From NCBI RefSeq assembly GCF_009930875.1, contig NZ_CP025249.1, positions 1,240,001 to 1,304,000 of the forward strand: DNA of 64,000 bases, in the 5' to 3' direction. Within the stretch, counting starts at the first letter, position 1, and each line of letters begins with the position of its first letter. This DNA is from Actinomyces sp. 432. GTDB lineage: Bacteria > Actinomycetota > Actinomycetes > Actinomycetales > Actinomycetaceae. The position numbers were made by a program, and so were the translations under genes. The notes under the pieces were generated by a model. The model searched no databases. It had not been told where the DNA came from and worked only from the letters and a program-made list of their open reading frames with translations. This document shows positions 16,381-25,058 of the stretch, piece by piece.

Positions 16381-18083
16381 GCGCGCCCGAGTCCAGCCAG
16401 TTCAGCCCGGTGCGGCGCCCCGTCGGCCTGGAGACCGAGTTCGGGGTGCTTGAGCCGGGCAACCCCTATGCCAACGCCGTAGTCATGGCCAGCCGCATCG
16501 TGTCCGCCTACGGCACGTCGGCCCGCCCCGACGCCGGCACCCGGCAGGCCGTACGCTGGGACTACGAGGGGGAGGACCCGCTCGCCGACCTGCGCGGAGG
16601 CCGGCTGGAGCGCGCCGCCGCCCACCCCAGCCAACTCACCGACGAACCCGATTGCCCCGCCCCCTCCGGCGACCTCCCGTCGCCCCCATGGGGCACGCGT
16701 CCGCGTCCCAGTGCCGCCGAGGCCGCCCTGCCGCAGGCCACCACCGCGGTGCTCGCCAACGGTGCCCGCCTGTACGTGGACCACGCCCACCCCGAATACT
16801 CCTCCCCGGAGGTGCTCACCCCCCGCGATGCGCTGGTGTGGGACCGGGCCGGGGAGGTGATCGCCCGCCGCGCCATGGCCGCCCTGGACCCGCGCGACGG
16901 CGAGGTTGTCCTGTACAAGAACAACGTCGATGGCAAGGGCGCTGCGTACGGCTCGCACGAGAACTACCTGGTGCGCCGCGCTCTGCCCTTCGACACGCTG
17001 GCCGCCGCCCTGATCCCCTTCCTGGTGACCCGGCCCGTATTCGCCGGCGCCGGCCGGGTCGGTATCGGGCAGCGCAGCGAGCGCCCCGGCTTCCAGATCA
17101 GCCAGCGCGCCGACTACGTCGGCACCGACATCGCCCTGCAGACCACCTTCAACCGGCCCATCGTCAACACCCGCGACGAGCCGCACGCCGACGCCGCCCG
17201 CTTCCGCCGCCTGCACGTGATCAACGGGGACGCCAACCGCTTCGACGTGCCGATCTACCTAAAGGTCGCCAGCACCGACCTGCTGCTGTGGTACCTGGAG
17301 CGCGCCCACGACCGCGGCCAGGGCCTGGGGGCGCTGGAAGACTTGCGTATCACCACCGACCCGGTGGAGGAGCACTGGGCCCTGTCCCACGACCCGACGC
17401 TCAGCTACGCGCTGCCCACCGCCCGCGGCCGACTGACCGCAGTGGAGATCCAGCGCGCCCACCTGTACGCCATCACCGCTGCCCTGGGCGAGGACTACGG
17501 CGGCATCGACGCCGAACACGTCGGCGCCGAAACCGCCCAGGCGCTCGCCCTTTGGGACGAGACCCTGGAGGCGCTGGACGCCTACGCCACCGCTCACGGC
17601 ACCCCCGCCCAGGCGCAGGCAACCGCCCGCGCCGCGCAGCTGGTCGAATGGGTCGCCAAGCTGCAGCTGTGCGAGCGCCTACGCGAGCGCTCCGGCACCG
17701 GCTGGGACGACCCGCGCCTGGCCGCCGCCGACATCCAGTGGGCCGACCTGCGCGCCAGGCGCGGCCTGGCCGAGAAGCTCATCACCGCCGGCCGCACCCG
17801 CCGCCTGGTCACCGACGCCGAGGTGGAGGCCGCCGCCGACCAGCCTCCCGCCGGCACGCGTGCCGCAGTTCGCGGCACGGCGGTGGCCAACCACGCCGCC
17901 GTCGTCGCCGCTTCCTGGACCAGCCTGGTGCTGGACGTGCCCGGGCGCGCCGAGCTGCTGCGCCTGCCGCTGCCCGACGCCGTGGCCGTATCGGAAGCCG
18001 AGTCAGCACGTATCCTGGGCGCCGTCCAAGACGCCGCCACCCCCGCAGAACCGGAAGAATCAGAAAGCCAGTCACGCGCATGA
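16377..18083 (+). CDS. dop: depupylase / Pup deamidase Dop
   Basis: 568 residues of the carboxylate-amine ligase-like Dop/PafA fold. The start RRPVGLETEFGVLEP holds the metal- and ATP-binding Glu residues; the Dop-specific insertion follows (about 50-125) before ANGARLYVDHAHPEYSSPE. Later motifs are KNNVDGKGAAYGSHENYL and FNRPIVNTRDEPHAD. Dop converts the C-terminal Gln of Pup to Glu and removes Pup from targets. The adjoining Pup ends in Gln, so Dop activity is needed. ATGA overlaps with arc upstream and pup downstream indicate translational coupling. Confidence 0.93.
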   Translation: MSAPESSQFSPVRRPVGLETEFGVLEPGNPYANAVVMASRIVSAYGTSARPDAGTRQAVRWDYEGEDPLADLRGGRLERAAAHPSQLTDEPDCPAPSGDLPSPPWGTRPRPSAAEAALPQATTAVLANGARLYVDHAHPEYSSPEVLTPRDALVWDRAGEVIARRAMAALDPRDGEVVLYKNNVDGKGAAYGSHENYLVRRALPFDTLAAALIPFLVTRPVFAGAGRVGIGQRSERPGFQISQRADYVGTDIALQTTFNRPIVNTRDEPHADAARFRRLHVINGDANRFDVPIYLKVASTDLLLWYLERAHDRGQGLGALEDLRITTDPVEEHWALSHDPTLSYALPTARGRLTAVEIQRAHLYAITAALGEDYGGIDAEHVGAETAQALALWDETLEALDAYATAHGTPAQAQATARAAQLVEWVAKLQLCERLRERSGTGWDDPRLAAADIQWADLRARRGLAEKLITAGRTRRLVTDAEVEAAADQPPAGTRAAVRGTAVANHAAVVAASWTSLVLDVPGRAELLRLPLPDAVAVSEAESARILGAVQDAATPAEPEESESQSRA

Positions 18084-18262
18084 GCCTGAACGAGCAGATC
18101 CAGCCCACTCCCGAACCCGCCGCGCCCGACCCGGCACCGGCCGGAGGCTCCGGCCAGACGCAGGCCGTCGGGGTTGACGACATCCTGGATGAGATCGATG
18201 CCGTCCTGGAGACCAACGCCGCCGCCTTCGTCCAGGGCTTCGTCCAGAAGGGCGGGCAGTGA
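18080..18262 (+). CDS. pup: prokaryotic ubiquitin-like protein Pup
   Basis: 60 residues, mostly disordered, with the conserved C-terminal helix VDDILDEIDAVLETNAAAF and end FVQKGGQ. The final Gly-Gly-Gln marks a Pup that must be deamidated by Dop before PafA can attach it to lysines. Starts with ATG overlapping the dop stop; its stop overlaps the GTG of pafA, so no gene fits between them. In proteasome-bearing relatives, prcB and prcA stand in this interval. Confidence 0.95.
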   Translation: MSLNEQIQPTPEPAAPDPAPAGGSGQTQAVGVDDILDEIDAVLETNAAAFVQGFVQKGGQ

Positions 18263-19725
18263 CGTTGAGTGCGCCGTCGGGCACTCCAGCCGACCGGCGC
18301 GCCCCCGCCCGGCGGATCATCGGCGTCGAGACCGAGTACGGCATCACCTGCGCCTCCACCGCCGGCGGCCCACCACCGCTGGACGCCGACCACGCCGCCC
18401 GCGAGCTTTTCGCCCCCCTGATCGCCCGCGGCCGCTCCTCCAACGTCTTCACCCGCGGCGGCGCCCGCCTGTACCTGGACGTGGGCTCCCACCCCGAGTT
18501 CGCCACCGCCGAATGCGATAGCCTCACCGACCTGCTCGCCCAGGACCGGGCCGGCGAACTCACCATGGCCGACCTGGCCGCACAGGCCAACGCCCGCCTG
18601 GCCGCGCAGGACGTGCCCGGCCGCATCCACCTGCTCAAGAACAACCTGGATGCCGAGGGCGCCGGCTTCGGCTGCCACGAGAACTACCTGGTGCGCCGCC
18701 GCGGCGACTTCTGGAACGACGCCCGCACCCTGGTGCCCCACCTGGTGACCCGGCAGATCCTGGTCGGCGCCGGCCACATCCTCACCGACCCGGCCGGGAA
18801 GCGTCCCGCCCGCTACGTCTTCTCCCAGCGCGCCGACCAGATGGAGGACGCTGTCTCCTCGGCCACCACCCGCTCCCGCCCGCTCATCAACACCCGCGAC
18901 GAGCCGCACGCCGACGCCGAGAAGTACCGGCGCATGCACGTGATCGTCGGGGACTCCAACATCGCCCAGGGCTCAACCCTGCTCAAGGTCGGTGCCATGG
19001 ACCTGCTGCTGGACTACCTGGAGGCCGGCGGTGACCTGTCCGACCTGCGCCTGGCCAACCCCATGCGGGCCATCCGCGACACCTGCCATGACCTGACCGG
19101 CACCGTGCAGCTGGAGCTGGCGGACGGACGCACCATCACTCCCGTCGGCCTGCAGGCCGAGCACCTGGAACGCGTACGCGCCCACGCCGACGCCGAACTG
19201 GACCTCACCGACGCGCACCGGCACGTACTGGACCTGTGGGAGCGCGGCCTGGAGGCCGTGCGCGCCGGCAACCCGGCGCTGGTGGCGACCGAACTCGACT
19301 GGGCCGCCAAGCAGCAGCTGCTGACCCGCTACGCGCAGCGCGCCGGCACCGGCCTGGACGACCCGCGCGTGGCCCGCCTGGCCCTGGCCTACCACGACGT
19401 CGACCCCACCGACGGGCTGCGCCTGCGCCTGGAGGCCGCCGGCCTGCTCAAGCGCATCGTGGACGAGCCCGCCTGCCGGGCCGCCGTCGACACGCCTCCG
19501 GCCACCACCCGCGCGCACCTGCGCGGCACCGCGGTCGCCCGCGCCGAAGAGCTGCGCCGCGACCTGTCAGTGGACTGGGTCAACCTCAAGCTCGACGACG
19601 GGCACACCCGCCCCGTCGCCCTGCGCGATCCCTTCGCCGCCGTCGATGCGCGCGTCGACGATCTGGTGGCCGCAATGGAGGGGCCGATTTCGCCACGCTC
19701 TGGCATACTCGTAACCAGCCCATGA
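18259..19725 (+). CDS. pafA: Pup-protein ligase PafA
   Basis: 488 residues with GTG start overlapping the pup stop. Ligase motifs: RRIIGVETEYGITC (catalytic and metal Glu), GGARLYLDVGSHPEFATAE, LLKNNLDAEGAGFGCHENYL, FSQRADQMEDAVSS and RPLINTRDEPHADAEKYRR. It lacks the long N-terminal insertion of Dop, which separates the two paralogues. PafA activates the C-terminal Glu of Pup with ATP and joins it to target lysines. Ends in an ATGA overlap with the FKBP-like gene. Confidence 0.93.
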   Translation: MTLSAPSGTPADRRAPARRIIGVETEYGITCASTAGGPPPLDADHAARELFAPLIARGRSSNVFTRGGARLYLDVGSHPEFATAECDSLTDLLAQDRAGELTMADLAAQANARLAAQDVPGRIHLLKNNLDAEGAGFGCHENYLVRRRGDFWNDARTLVPHLVTRQILVGAGHILTDPAGKRPARYVFSQRADQMEDAVSSATTRSRPLINTRDEPHADAEKYRRMHVIVGDSNIAQGSTLLKVGAMDLLLDYLEAGGDLSDLRLANPMRAIRDTCHDLTGTVQLELADGRTITPVGLQAEHLERVRAHADAELDLTDAHRHVLDLWERGLEAVRAGNPALVATELDWAAKQQLLTRYAQRAGTGLDDPRVARLALAYHDVDPTDGLRLRLEAAGLLKRIVDEPACRAAVDTPPATTRAHLRGTAVARAEELRRDLSVDWVNLKLDDGHTRPVALRDPFAAVDARVDDLVAAMEGPISPRSGILVTSP

Positions 19726-21059
19726 ATCCGTACGCCGATCAGACCACGCCCGTGCCCGCATCGGGGCCGGACGGCAAGCCCTTGACCCGCCGGCAGCTGC
19801 GCGAGCTCGAGCGGGAATTCGAGCGTGCTCGTCAGCACAGTCTTAGCGAGCACGGTACGGCGCCGCCCCCGGCGGTGGTGCATGTAGACGGCGGTCCCGG
19901 TATTCCCACGGCGGTCAACTCATTGGTCGGCAGCTCGCAGCCGGAGCCGCCGCCGATTACCGGTGCACAGCGTGCGATCGGGGCCGCTCTGGGACGGCCC
20001 CGGCCCCGCGGACGCGTCGCGGTCATACTCGCCGTCATCGTGGTTGCGGCGATCGTGCTGATGCCGGTCATTGTCTCCCGCCTCGGTCACGGCGGCGAGG
20101 AGACGGGCAGCGTAAGCAGCCAGGTCACTGCGGCGGATGCGCCCATCGACTCGGTGCTGGAGGTGGCCGGCCGGGTCGGCTCGGTCCCCGTGGTGTCCCT
20201 GATCTCCCCGCTGGCGCCGGCCACTTCCGTCAGCACCGACACACTGATCGTCGGCGACGGTCGCAGCCTGTCGGCAGGCGACGCCGTACTGCTGTCCGTA
20301 TCCACATTCTCGGGCACCAACGGGGCGAACACCACCGGAACTCCCACCGGCGTGCGTATCTACCGCGGAACCGTGGACCCGGACGCACTCGGCGAGATAC
20401 TCGCGGAAACGGTGACCGGGGCGACCGAGGGGTCCCGCCTGGTGCTGCGCGCCCCCGTATCCGCCCCGGACGGCGCCGTCGCCACCGAGATCACGGTGGT
20501 CGACGTGCTGCCCACCACCGCGGTAGGGCAGGAGCAGAGCCCCGTCGAGGGCCTGCCGGTTGTAGCCGTCGCCGACGACGGCACCGTCTCGCTGTCGATT
20601 GAAGGCCTGCGCGCCCCCAGCCGGGCCGCCGCCTCCGTCCTGATAGTGGGAGCGGGGCAGCAGATCGACTCCGGTGACGTCATCATTGCCCGCTACGCCT
20701 TTGTCAACTGGTCCGATTCCACCCTGGGTACCTCCAGCTACGGCGCCAGCACCGTTCCCGGCACGATTGACATGTCCAACACGATGTCCGGGATTGCCCA
20801 GCAGCTCGTAGACGTAACCGTGGGCAGCCGGATCGTGCTGGCGCTGCCGGCCGATCAGGCGGCTGGCGACGACGCCCTGGCCGTGGTCATCGATATTCTC
20901 GCCGTCGCCGCCGACGGCACCCTCACCGACGCCACGACGGCACCCAGTGCAGGGGCCACGGCTGACACGGAGGGCATTATCAGGGTTACTCCCAGTCCAG
21001 AGGCCGCGCGGCCCGCAGCTGCCGCACCTGCTGGTGGGAGCGGGAAGGAGGAGCGGTAG
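19722..21059 (+). CDS. membrane-anchored FKBP-like protein (tandem degenerate PPIase domains)
   Basis: 445 residues. An N-terminal Arg/Glu-rich cytosolic part (LTRRQLRELEREFERARQ) is followed by one membrane helix near residue 110 (VAVILAVIVVAAIVLMPVIV) and an outside region with two FKBP-like units: GDAVLLSVSTFSGTNG ... ATEGSRLVLRAP ... VVDVL and then VIIARYAFVNWSD ... VTVGSRIVLALP ... VVIDIL. Such proteins often adjoin pafA in actinobacteria. The classical aromatic active-site residues are mostly absent, so isomerase activity is doubtful. Ser/Ala/Pro-rich tail. Translationally coupled to pafA by ATGA; its role in pupylation is not established. Confidence 0.65.
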   Translation: MNPYADQTTPVPASGPDGKPLTRRQLRELEREFERARQHSLSEHGTAPPPAVVHVDGGPGIPTAVNSLVGSSQPEPPPITGAQRAIGAALGRPRPRGRVAVILAVIVVAAIVLMPVIVSRLGHGGEETGSVSSQVTAADAPIDSVLEVAGRVGSVPVVSLISPLAPATSVSTDTLIVGDGRSLSAGDAVLLSVSTFSGTNGANTTGTPTGVRIYRGTVDPDALGEILAETVTGATEGSRLVLRAPVSAPDGAVATEITVVDVLPTTAVGQEQSPVEGLPVVAVADDGTVSLSIEGLRAPSRAAASVLIVGAGQQIDSGDVIIARYAFVNWSDSTLGTSSYGASTVPGTIDMSNTMSGIAQQLVDVTVGSRIVLALPADQAAGDDALAVVIDILAVAADGTLTDATTAPSAGATADTEGIIRVTPSPEAARPAAAAPAGGSGKEER

Positions 21060-21062
21060 TCC

Positions 21063-21833
21063 ATGAGTGTTGCGGTGCGCGTGATCCCCTGCCTGGACGT
21101 CAAGGACGGTCGGGTGGTCAAGGGCGTCAACTTCACCGGTCTGCGTGATGCGGGCGACCCGGTGGAGCTGGCGGCCCGCTACGACTCCCAGGGCGCCGAC
21201 GAGATCACCTTCTTGGACGTGTCCGCCTCTGCCGAGGGGCGTGCCACCATGCTTGAGGTGGTCGCCGCTACTGCTGCGCAGGTATTCGTTCCCCTGACCG
21301 TCGGTGGTGGGGTCCGCAGTGTGGAAGATGTCGACCGTCTGCTGCGGGCCGGCGCCGACAAGGTGGGTATCAACACCGCCGCCATTGCCCGCCCCGAGCT
21401 GCTGACGGAGGTGGCTGCCCGCTTCGGCAACCAGGTCGTAGTACTGTCCGTGGACGCCCGCCGCTGCCCACCGGGCGTGGCCACGGCCTCCGGCTATGAG
21501 GTCACCACCCACGGCGGCACCCGCTCCACCGGCATAGACGCCGTCGAGTGGGCGGCGCGTGCTGCCGCGCTCGGCGCCGGTGAGATTCTGCTCAACTCCA
21601 TGGACGCCGATGGCGTCACCGGTGGCTTCGACCTGGAGATGCTCGACGCGGTGCGCCGCGCCGTGCGCATTCCGCTGATCGCCTCCGGAGGCGCCGGGCG
21701 GCCCGATGACTTCGCCGCTGCCGCCGACCACGGTGCCGATGCGGTCCTCGCCGCCAGTGTCTTCCACTACGGCACCATGACTATCGGGCAGGCCAAGGAG
21801 GCGCTGCGGGCGGCCGGCCACCCGGTGCGCTGA
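21063..21833 (+). CDS. hisF: imidazole glycerol phosphate synthase cyclase subunit HisF
   Basis: 256-residue (beta/alpha)8 barrel. [17 protein letters not shown] carries the catalytic Asp11 equivalent, and [19 protein letters not shown] the Asp130 equivalent; phosphate-binding motifs GGGVRS and ASGGAG are present. With HisH it closes the imidazole ring in histidine synthesis and releases AICAR. It starts 3 bases after the FKBP-like gene (GGAGGAGCGGTAGTCC ATG). hisI lies 1 kb downstream, separated by two small membrane-protein genes. Confidence 0.95.
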   Translation: MSVAVRVIPCLDVKDGRVVKGVNFTGLRDAGDPVELAARYDSQGADEITFLDVSASAEGRATMLEVVAATAAQVFVPLTVGGGVRSVEDVDRLLRAGADKVGINTAAIARPELLTEVAARFGNQVVVLSVDARRCPPGVATASGYEVTTHGGTRSTGIDAVEWAARAAALGAGEILLNSMDADGVTGGFDLEMLDAVRRAVRIPLIASGGAGRPDDFAAAADHGADAVLAASVFHYGTMTIGQAKEALRAAGHPVR

Positions 21834-21934
21834 GCCCCTGGGCAACCAGGCCGGTCCAGGATGGGTAATTCTCCCCATACTTTCGAGCCGAGTCCTCGTG
21901 TTACGATCCGTGACGCACTAGGAAAGGCAGATAT

Positions 21935-22306
21935 ATGACCAGCTATGACCCCAACCAGAACCCCGGGAACAATCAGGGCTACCCGGCAGGGCAGGCCCCG
22001 CAGAACCAGGCTCCCAGCTACAACCAGCCCGCTGGCTACGGCATGAACCCGATGATGCCGTCGACCGAGAAGAACAACCTCGGTGGATGGGCCCTGGGAC
22101 TGGGGATCGCCTCCGTCCTGTGCTGCGGGATTTTCACCGGTATTCCCGCCGCCATTTTGGGCTACCTCGGAATCCAGGCCGCTAATGAGGGGCGGGCCAG
22201 CAACAAGGGCATGTCGATCGCCGGCATCATTCTTGGCGCGCTGTCCATCGTGTCGATGATTATCGCTTTCGCCACCGGCACGTACTCAGAGCTCCTCAAC
22301 AGGTGA
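21935..22306 (+). CDS. DUF4190-type small membrane protein
   Basis: 123 residues. Asn/Gln/Pro/Tyr-rich first ~50 residues (NQNPGNNQGYPAGQAPQNQ), then two membrane helices (GWALGLGIASVLCCGIFTG and MSIAGIILGALSIVSMIIAF) joined by a GYLGIQAANEGRASNKG loop, the DUF4190 layout. AGGAAAGG before the ATG is a good ribosome site, and TACGAT at 21903-21908 is a possible -10 box. In many actinobacteria such a protein is coded with a DUF2752 protein near lgt, as here. Function unknown. Confidence 0.8.
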   Translation: MTSYDPNQNPGNNQGYPAGQAPQNQAPSYNQPAGYGMNPMMPSTEKNNLGGWALGLGIASVLCCGIFTGIPAAILGYLGIQAANEGRASNKGMSIAGIILGALSIVSMIIAFATGTYSELLNR

Positions 22307-22318
22307 CCCGTCCGTCTT

Positions 22319-22765
22319 GTGAGCTATGACCAACTCTCCGGAGTTCTCGAGGTCGATACACGCCGCCGCGTCTTAATGGGCGCGGCGGTGGCCATATCGT
22401 TCCTGCCCGGAGCACTGATCATCGGATCCGGACTCCTTGGCCGGGACGGAATGGACTTGTGCCCGGTACACCGCGCGACCGGACTGTGGTGCCCCCTGTG
22501 CGGTGGCACGCGCGCAACCCGGGCGCTCCTGCACGGCGACCTGACGGCGGCTGCGGGGTACAACCCCTTTGCCCTGGTGGTTCTGGCCGCGGGTGCCGCA
22601 GTGCTACTGCGCTGGATCATCGGCCGCTGCCGTGGCAAGCCGCGCCCATTGCTAACCCCGCGTGAGGCCGTTGCGGTGTTCGCAGTGGCGGGTGTCTTCG
22701 CCCTGCTGCGCAACCTTCCGGGTATGTGGGTCTATCTGGGCCCTCTCCTGGGCCCGCCCGGATGA
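22319..22765 (+). CDS. DUF2752 domain membrane protein
   Basis: 148 residues with about four membrane helices. The family signature is present: [30 protein letters not shown], i.e. CPxC-G-G-TR after a first helix, followed by a helix [20 protein letters not shown]. The start codon is GTG at 22319, 12 bases after the DUF4190 stop; AGGTGACC is only a weak ribosome site. Probable partner of the upstream DUF4190 protein. Function unknown. Confidence 0.8.
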   Translation: MSYDQLSGVLEVDTRRRVLMGAAVAISFLPGALIIGSGLLGRDGMDLCPVHRATGLWCPLCGGTRATRALLHGDLTAAAGYNPFALVVLAAGAAVLLRWIIGRCRGKPRPLLTPREAVAVFAVAGVFALLRNLPGMWVYLGPLLGPPG

Positions 22766-22805
22766 CGGTGGCCGACGGCGCACCCGGCCGTGGGAGAATT
22801 GCGCA

Positions 22806-23288
22806 GTGACTTCCTCCCACACTCCAGCGCAGCCCAGTAATCCGCACCTGGGGGACTCATCCCCGGTTTCGCTCCTGCCGACGGAGCTCGCTGCCCGGCT
22901 GAAGCGGGATGCGAACGGCCTGGTTGCCGCCGTCGTCCAGCAGTACGACACCCGCGAGGTCCTCATGCTCGGGTGGATGAACGATGAGGCGCTGCACCGC
23001 ACCCTCACCGAGGGCCGTGTGACCTACTGGTCCCGGTCTCGGCAGGAGTACTGGCGCAAGGGCGACACTTCCGGCCACTACCAGTACGTCAAGGCGGTGT
23101 CCCTGGACTGTGACGGAGACGCGTTGCTGGTTGAGGTGGACCAGGTCGGCGCCGCCTGCCACACCGGTAAGCGCACCTGCTTCCTGGCAGGTGGTGACTT
23201 GGGTGCCCGAGCGGGGGAGCGTCCCTCTAGCCGGACAGATTTGCCTGAGCGCCCCCTCGCCGGGAACCATGAGGAGCGGAGGGAGTGA
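22806..23288 (+). CDS. hisI: phosphoribosyl-AMP cyclohydrolase HisI
   Basis: 160 residues from GTG at 22806. Family motifs are intact: [39 protein letters not shown], the metal site [13 protein letters not shown] and the zinc cysteines [12 protein letters not shown]. It opens the purine ring of phosphoribosyl-AMP in histidine synthesis. GAGAAT 6 bases before the GTG would give a leaderless transcript. The last ~30 residues are a charged tail beyond the usual family end. Followed 7 bases later by the TrpC-like gene. Confidence 0.92.
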   Translation: MTSSHTPAQPSNPHLGDSSPVSLLPTELAARLKRDANGLVAAVVQQYDTREVLMLGWMNDEALHRTLTEGRVTYWSRSRQEYWRKGDTSGHYQYVKAVSLDCDGDALLVEVDQVGAACHTGKRTCFLAGGDLGARAGERPSSRTDLPERPLAGNHEERRE

Positions 23289-23295
23289 CCACCGG

Positions 23296-24120
23296 GTGAA
23301 CAGCTTCGAAGAGCTCGCCGCGACGGCGCGTGCCTGCGTGTCCGTGCGCGAGCACCACGTCCCGCTGGATGAGCTCAAGGAGGCCGTGCGTGCGGCACCG
23401 GCCTGCCGTGACGCCCTCGCCGCGCTGCGCGGCGAGGGGAGAGCGGTGTCGGTCATCGCTGAGGTCAAGCGCGCCACCGCCACCTTCGCTGATCTCTCCG
23501 GCGTAGGCGACGTCGCCATTCTGGCGGGCTTCTACGCCGCCGGCGGGGCCGCCTGCGTCTCGGTAGTGACCGAGCCGGCCCGCTCCCACGGCCGCCTGGC
23601 CGATCTGGACGCCGTGCGCGCCGCCGTCGAGGTGCCGGTCCTCGTCAACGACGTGATCGTCACCCCGTACCAGGTACACGAGGCGCGCGCCCACGGTGCC
23701 GACCTGCTCATGCTCGACGCCCGGCTCGAGCCCCTGATCCTGGAGTCGCTGATCGACCGGACCCAGTCCCTGGGCATGGCGGCCGTGGTGGAGGCGCACT
23801 CGCGCAGCGAGGCCGTCCAGGCCGTGCAGTCGGGTGCGCGCCTCGTCTCCGTGGACGCCCGTGACCCCCAGACCCGGGAAGTAGACCGCTCCCGCTTCGA
23901 GCGGGTGGCGCAGGTCCTGCCGGCATCCGTAACCCGCATTGCCGCCGGGGGTGTGCGCGGACCCCATGACGTAATGAGCTATGCGCGTGCGGGCGCGGAC
24001 GTCGTGCTCGTCGGTGAGGCGGTCATCCGCTCCGCCGACCCCCAACAGTTCGTTGCCGAGCTGGTTGCCGCGGGCAGCCATCCGGCGCTCCTTCCTGCAA
24101 CTCACCGAGAGGCGCCGTAA
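23296..24120 (+). CDS. indole-3-glycerol-phosphate synthase-like protein, active site eroded
   Basis: 274 residues, clearly alignable to TrpC along its whole barrel (VIAEVKRATATFADL, VVEAHSRSEA, ARSHGRLADLDAVRAAV, ADVVLVGEAVI). However, residues essential in TrpC differ: the RKDF loop reads VNDV (catalytic Lys to Asn), the GVNARDL motif reads SVDARDP (Asn to Asp), the ESG phosphate-site motif reads AGG (Glu and Ser lost) and KRASPS reads KRATAT. The first Lys and the central Glu remain. No trpE, trpB or trpA is nearby, though they normally surround trpC at this locus. I think it no longer makes indole-glycerol phosphate; its present role is unknown. lgt starts directly at its stop. Confidence 0.8.
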   Translation: MNSFEELAATARACVSVREHHVPLDELKEAVRAAPACRDALAALRGEGRAVSVIAEVKRATATFADLSGVGDVAILAGFYAAGGAACVSVVTEPARSHGRLADLDAVRAAVEVPVLVNDVIVTPYQVHEARAHGADLLMLDARLEPLILESLIDRTQSLGMAAVVEAHSRSEAVQAVQSGARLVSVDARDPQTREVDRSRFERVAQVLPASVTRIAAGGVRGPHDVMSYARAGADVVLVGEAVIRSADPQQFVAELVAAGSHPALLPATHREAP

Positions 24121-24987
24121 GTGCCCGTCACCTCCCTCGCCCCCGCCGCGGTGCTCGCGGCCTCCATCCCCAGTCCGGCCCGCGGGGTGTGGCAGCTGGG
24201 ACCACTGCCGCTGCGCGCCTATGCGCTGTGCATCCTCGCCGGGGTGTTCGTCGCCGTGTGGTGGAGCGACCGCCGCTACCGTGCCGCGAGCGGGGGAGCG
24301 GACCAGGTGCTCGATGTCGCCCTGCTGGCCGTGCCCTGGGGCATTGTGGGGGCGCGGCTGTACCACGTCGTGACCTCCCCGGAGGCGTATTTCGGTGCAC
24401 ATGGGAACCCGGCGCTCATCCCGCAGGTCTGGCGCGGCGGACTCGGCGTCTGGGGCGGCATCTTCTTCGGCGCGCTCGCTGCCGCCTGGCTGCTGCGCCG
24501 CCGCGGGCTGCGCTGGGCGCCCTTCGCCGACGCCGTCGCCCCGGCGCTGCTGGTAGCGCAGGCCATCGGCCGGCTGGGCAACTGGTTCAACCAGGAGCTG
24601 TTCGGCTCCCCGACCACGCTGCCCTGGGGACTGCAGATCGACGATGCGCACCTTCCGCCCGGGTACGCCTCCGGCACCCTGTTCCACCCCACGTTCTTGT
24701 ACGAGGCCCTGTGGAACCTGGCCGGCGCAGCCTTCCTGATCTGGCTGGAGCGGCGGCTGCGACGCCGCGACGGCGCCGTGGGTGGACGGCTGCTTTGGGC
24801 CTACCTGATGGTGTACACCGCCGGCCGCGTATGGATCGAGTGCCTGCGCATCGACGACGCCCACATCATTGCCGGACTGCGGCTGAACGTGTGGACATCG
24901 ATCCTCATCTTCCTGGTCGGGCTGGCCTGCTTCACCGTCCTGTCACGTCGTCCCCTGCACGATGAGGTCACTGCGCAGCGGCGGTGA
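24121..24987 (+). CDS. lgt: prolipoprotein diacylglyceryl transferase Lgt
   Basis: 288 residues from a GTG immediately after the preceding stop. Seven membrane helices are expected; family motifs present are LPLRAYALCILAGVF (helix with the catalytic His/Tyr region), GARLYHVVTS, the Lgt signature AQAIGRLGNWFNQELFG and HPTFLYEALWNL. It attaches diacylglycerol to the lipobox Cys of secreted lipoproteins, such as the sugar-binding protein encoded at 9864-10799. The position next to a TrpC-like gene and before pyk is the ancestral actinobacterial order. Confidence 0.94.
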   Translation: MPVTSLAPAAVLAASIPSPARGVWQLGPLPLRAYALCILAGVFVAVWWSDRRYRAASGGADQVLDVALLAVPWGIVGARLYHVVTSPEAYFGAHGNPALIPQVWRGGLGVWGGIFFGALAAAWLLRRRGLRWAPFADAVAPALLVAQAIGRLGNWFNQELFGSPTTLPWGLQIDDAHLPPGYASGTLFHPTFLYEALWNLAGAAFLIWLERRLRRRDGAVGGRLLWAYLMVYTAGRVWIECLRIDDAHIIAGLRLNVWTSILIFLVGLACFTVLSRRPLHDEVTAQRR

Positions 24988-25046
24988 TGACGGTCCCAAC
25001 CGGGCGGCAAGTGCGTCGGTTGCTCGTGCCCGGGCCGGTAGTCAAT

Positions 25047-25052
25047 TAGGCT
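25047..25052 (+). promoter_or_regulatory. -10 box of pyk (leaderless type)
   Basis: TAGGCT ends 6 bases before the ATG of pyk; no Shine-Dalgarno lies between. Confidence 0.5.
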
Positions 25053-25058
25053 TGGCCC

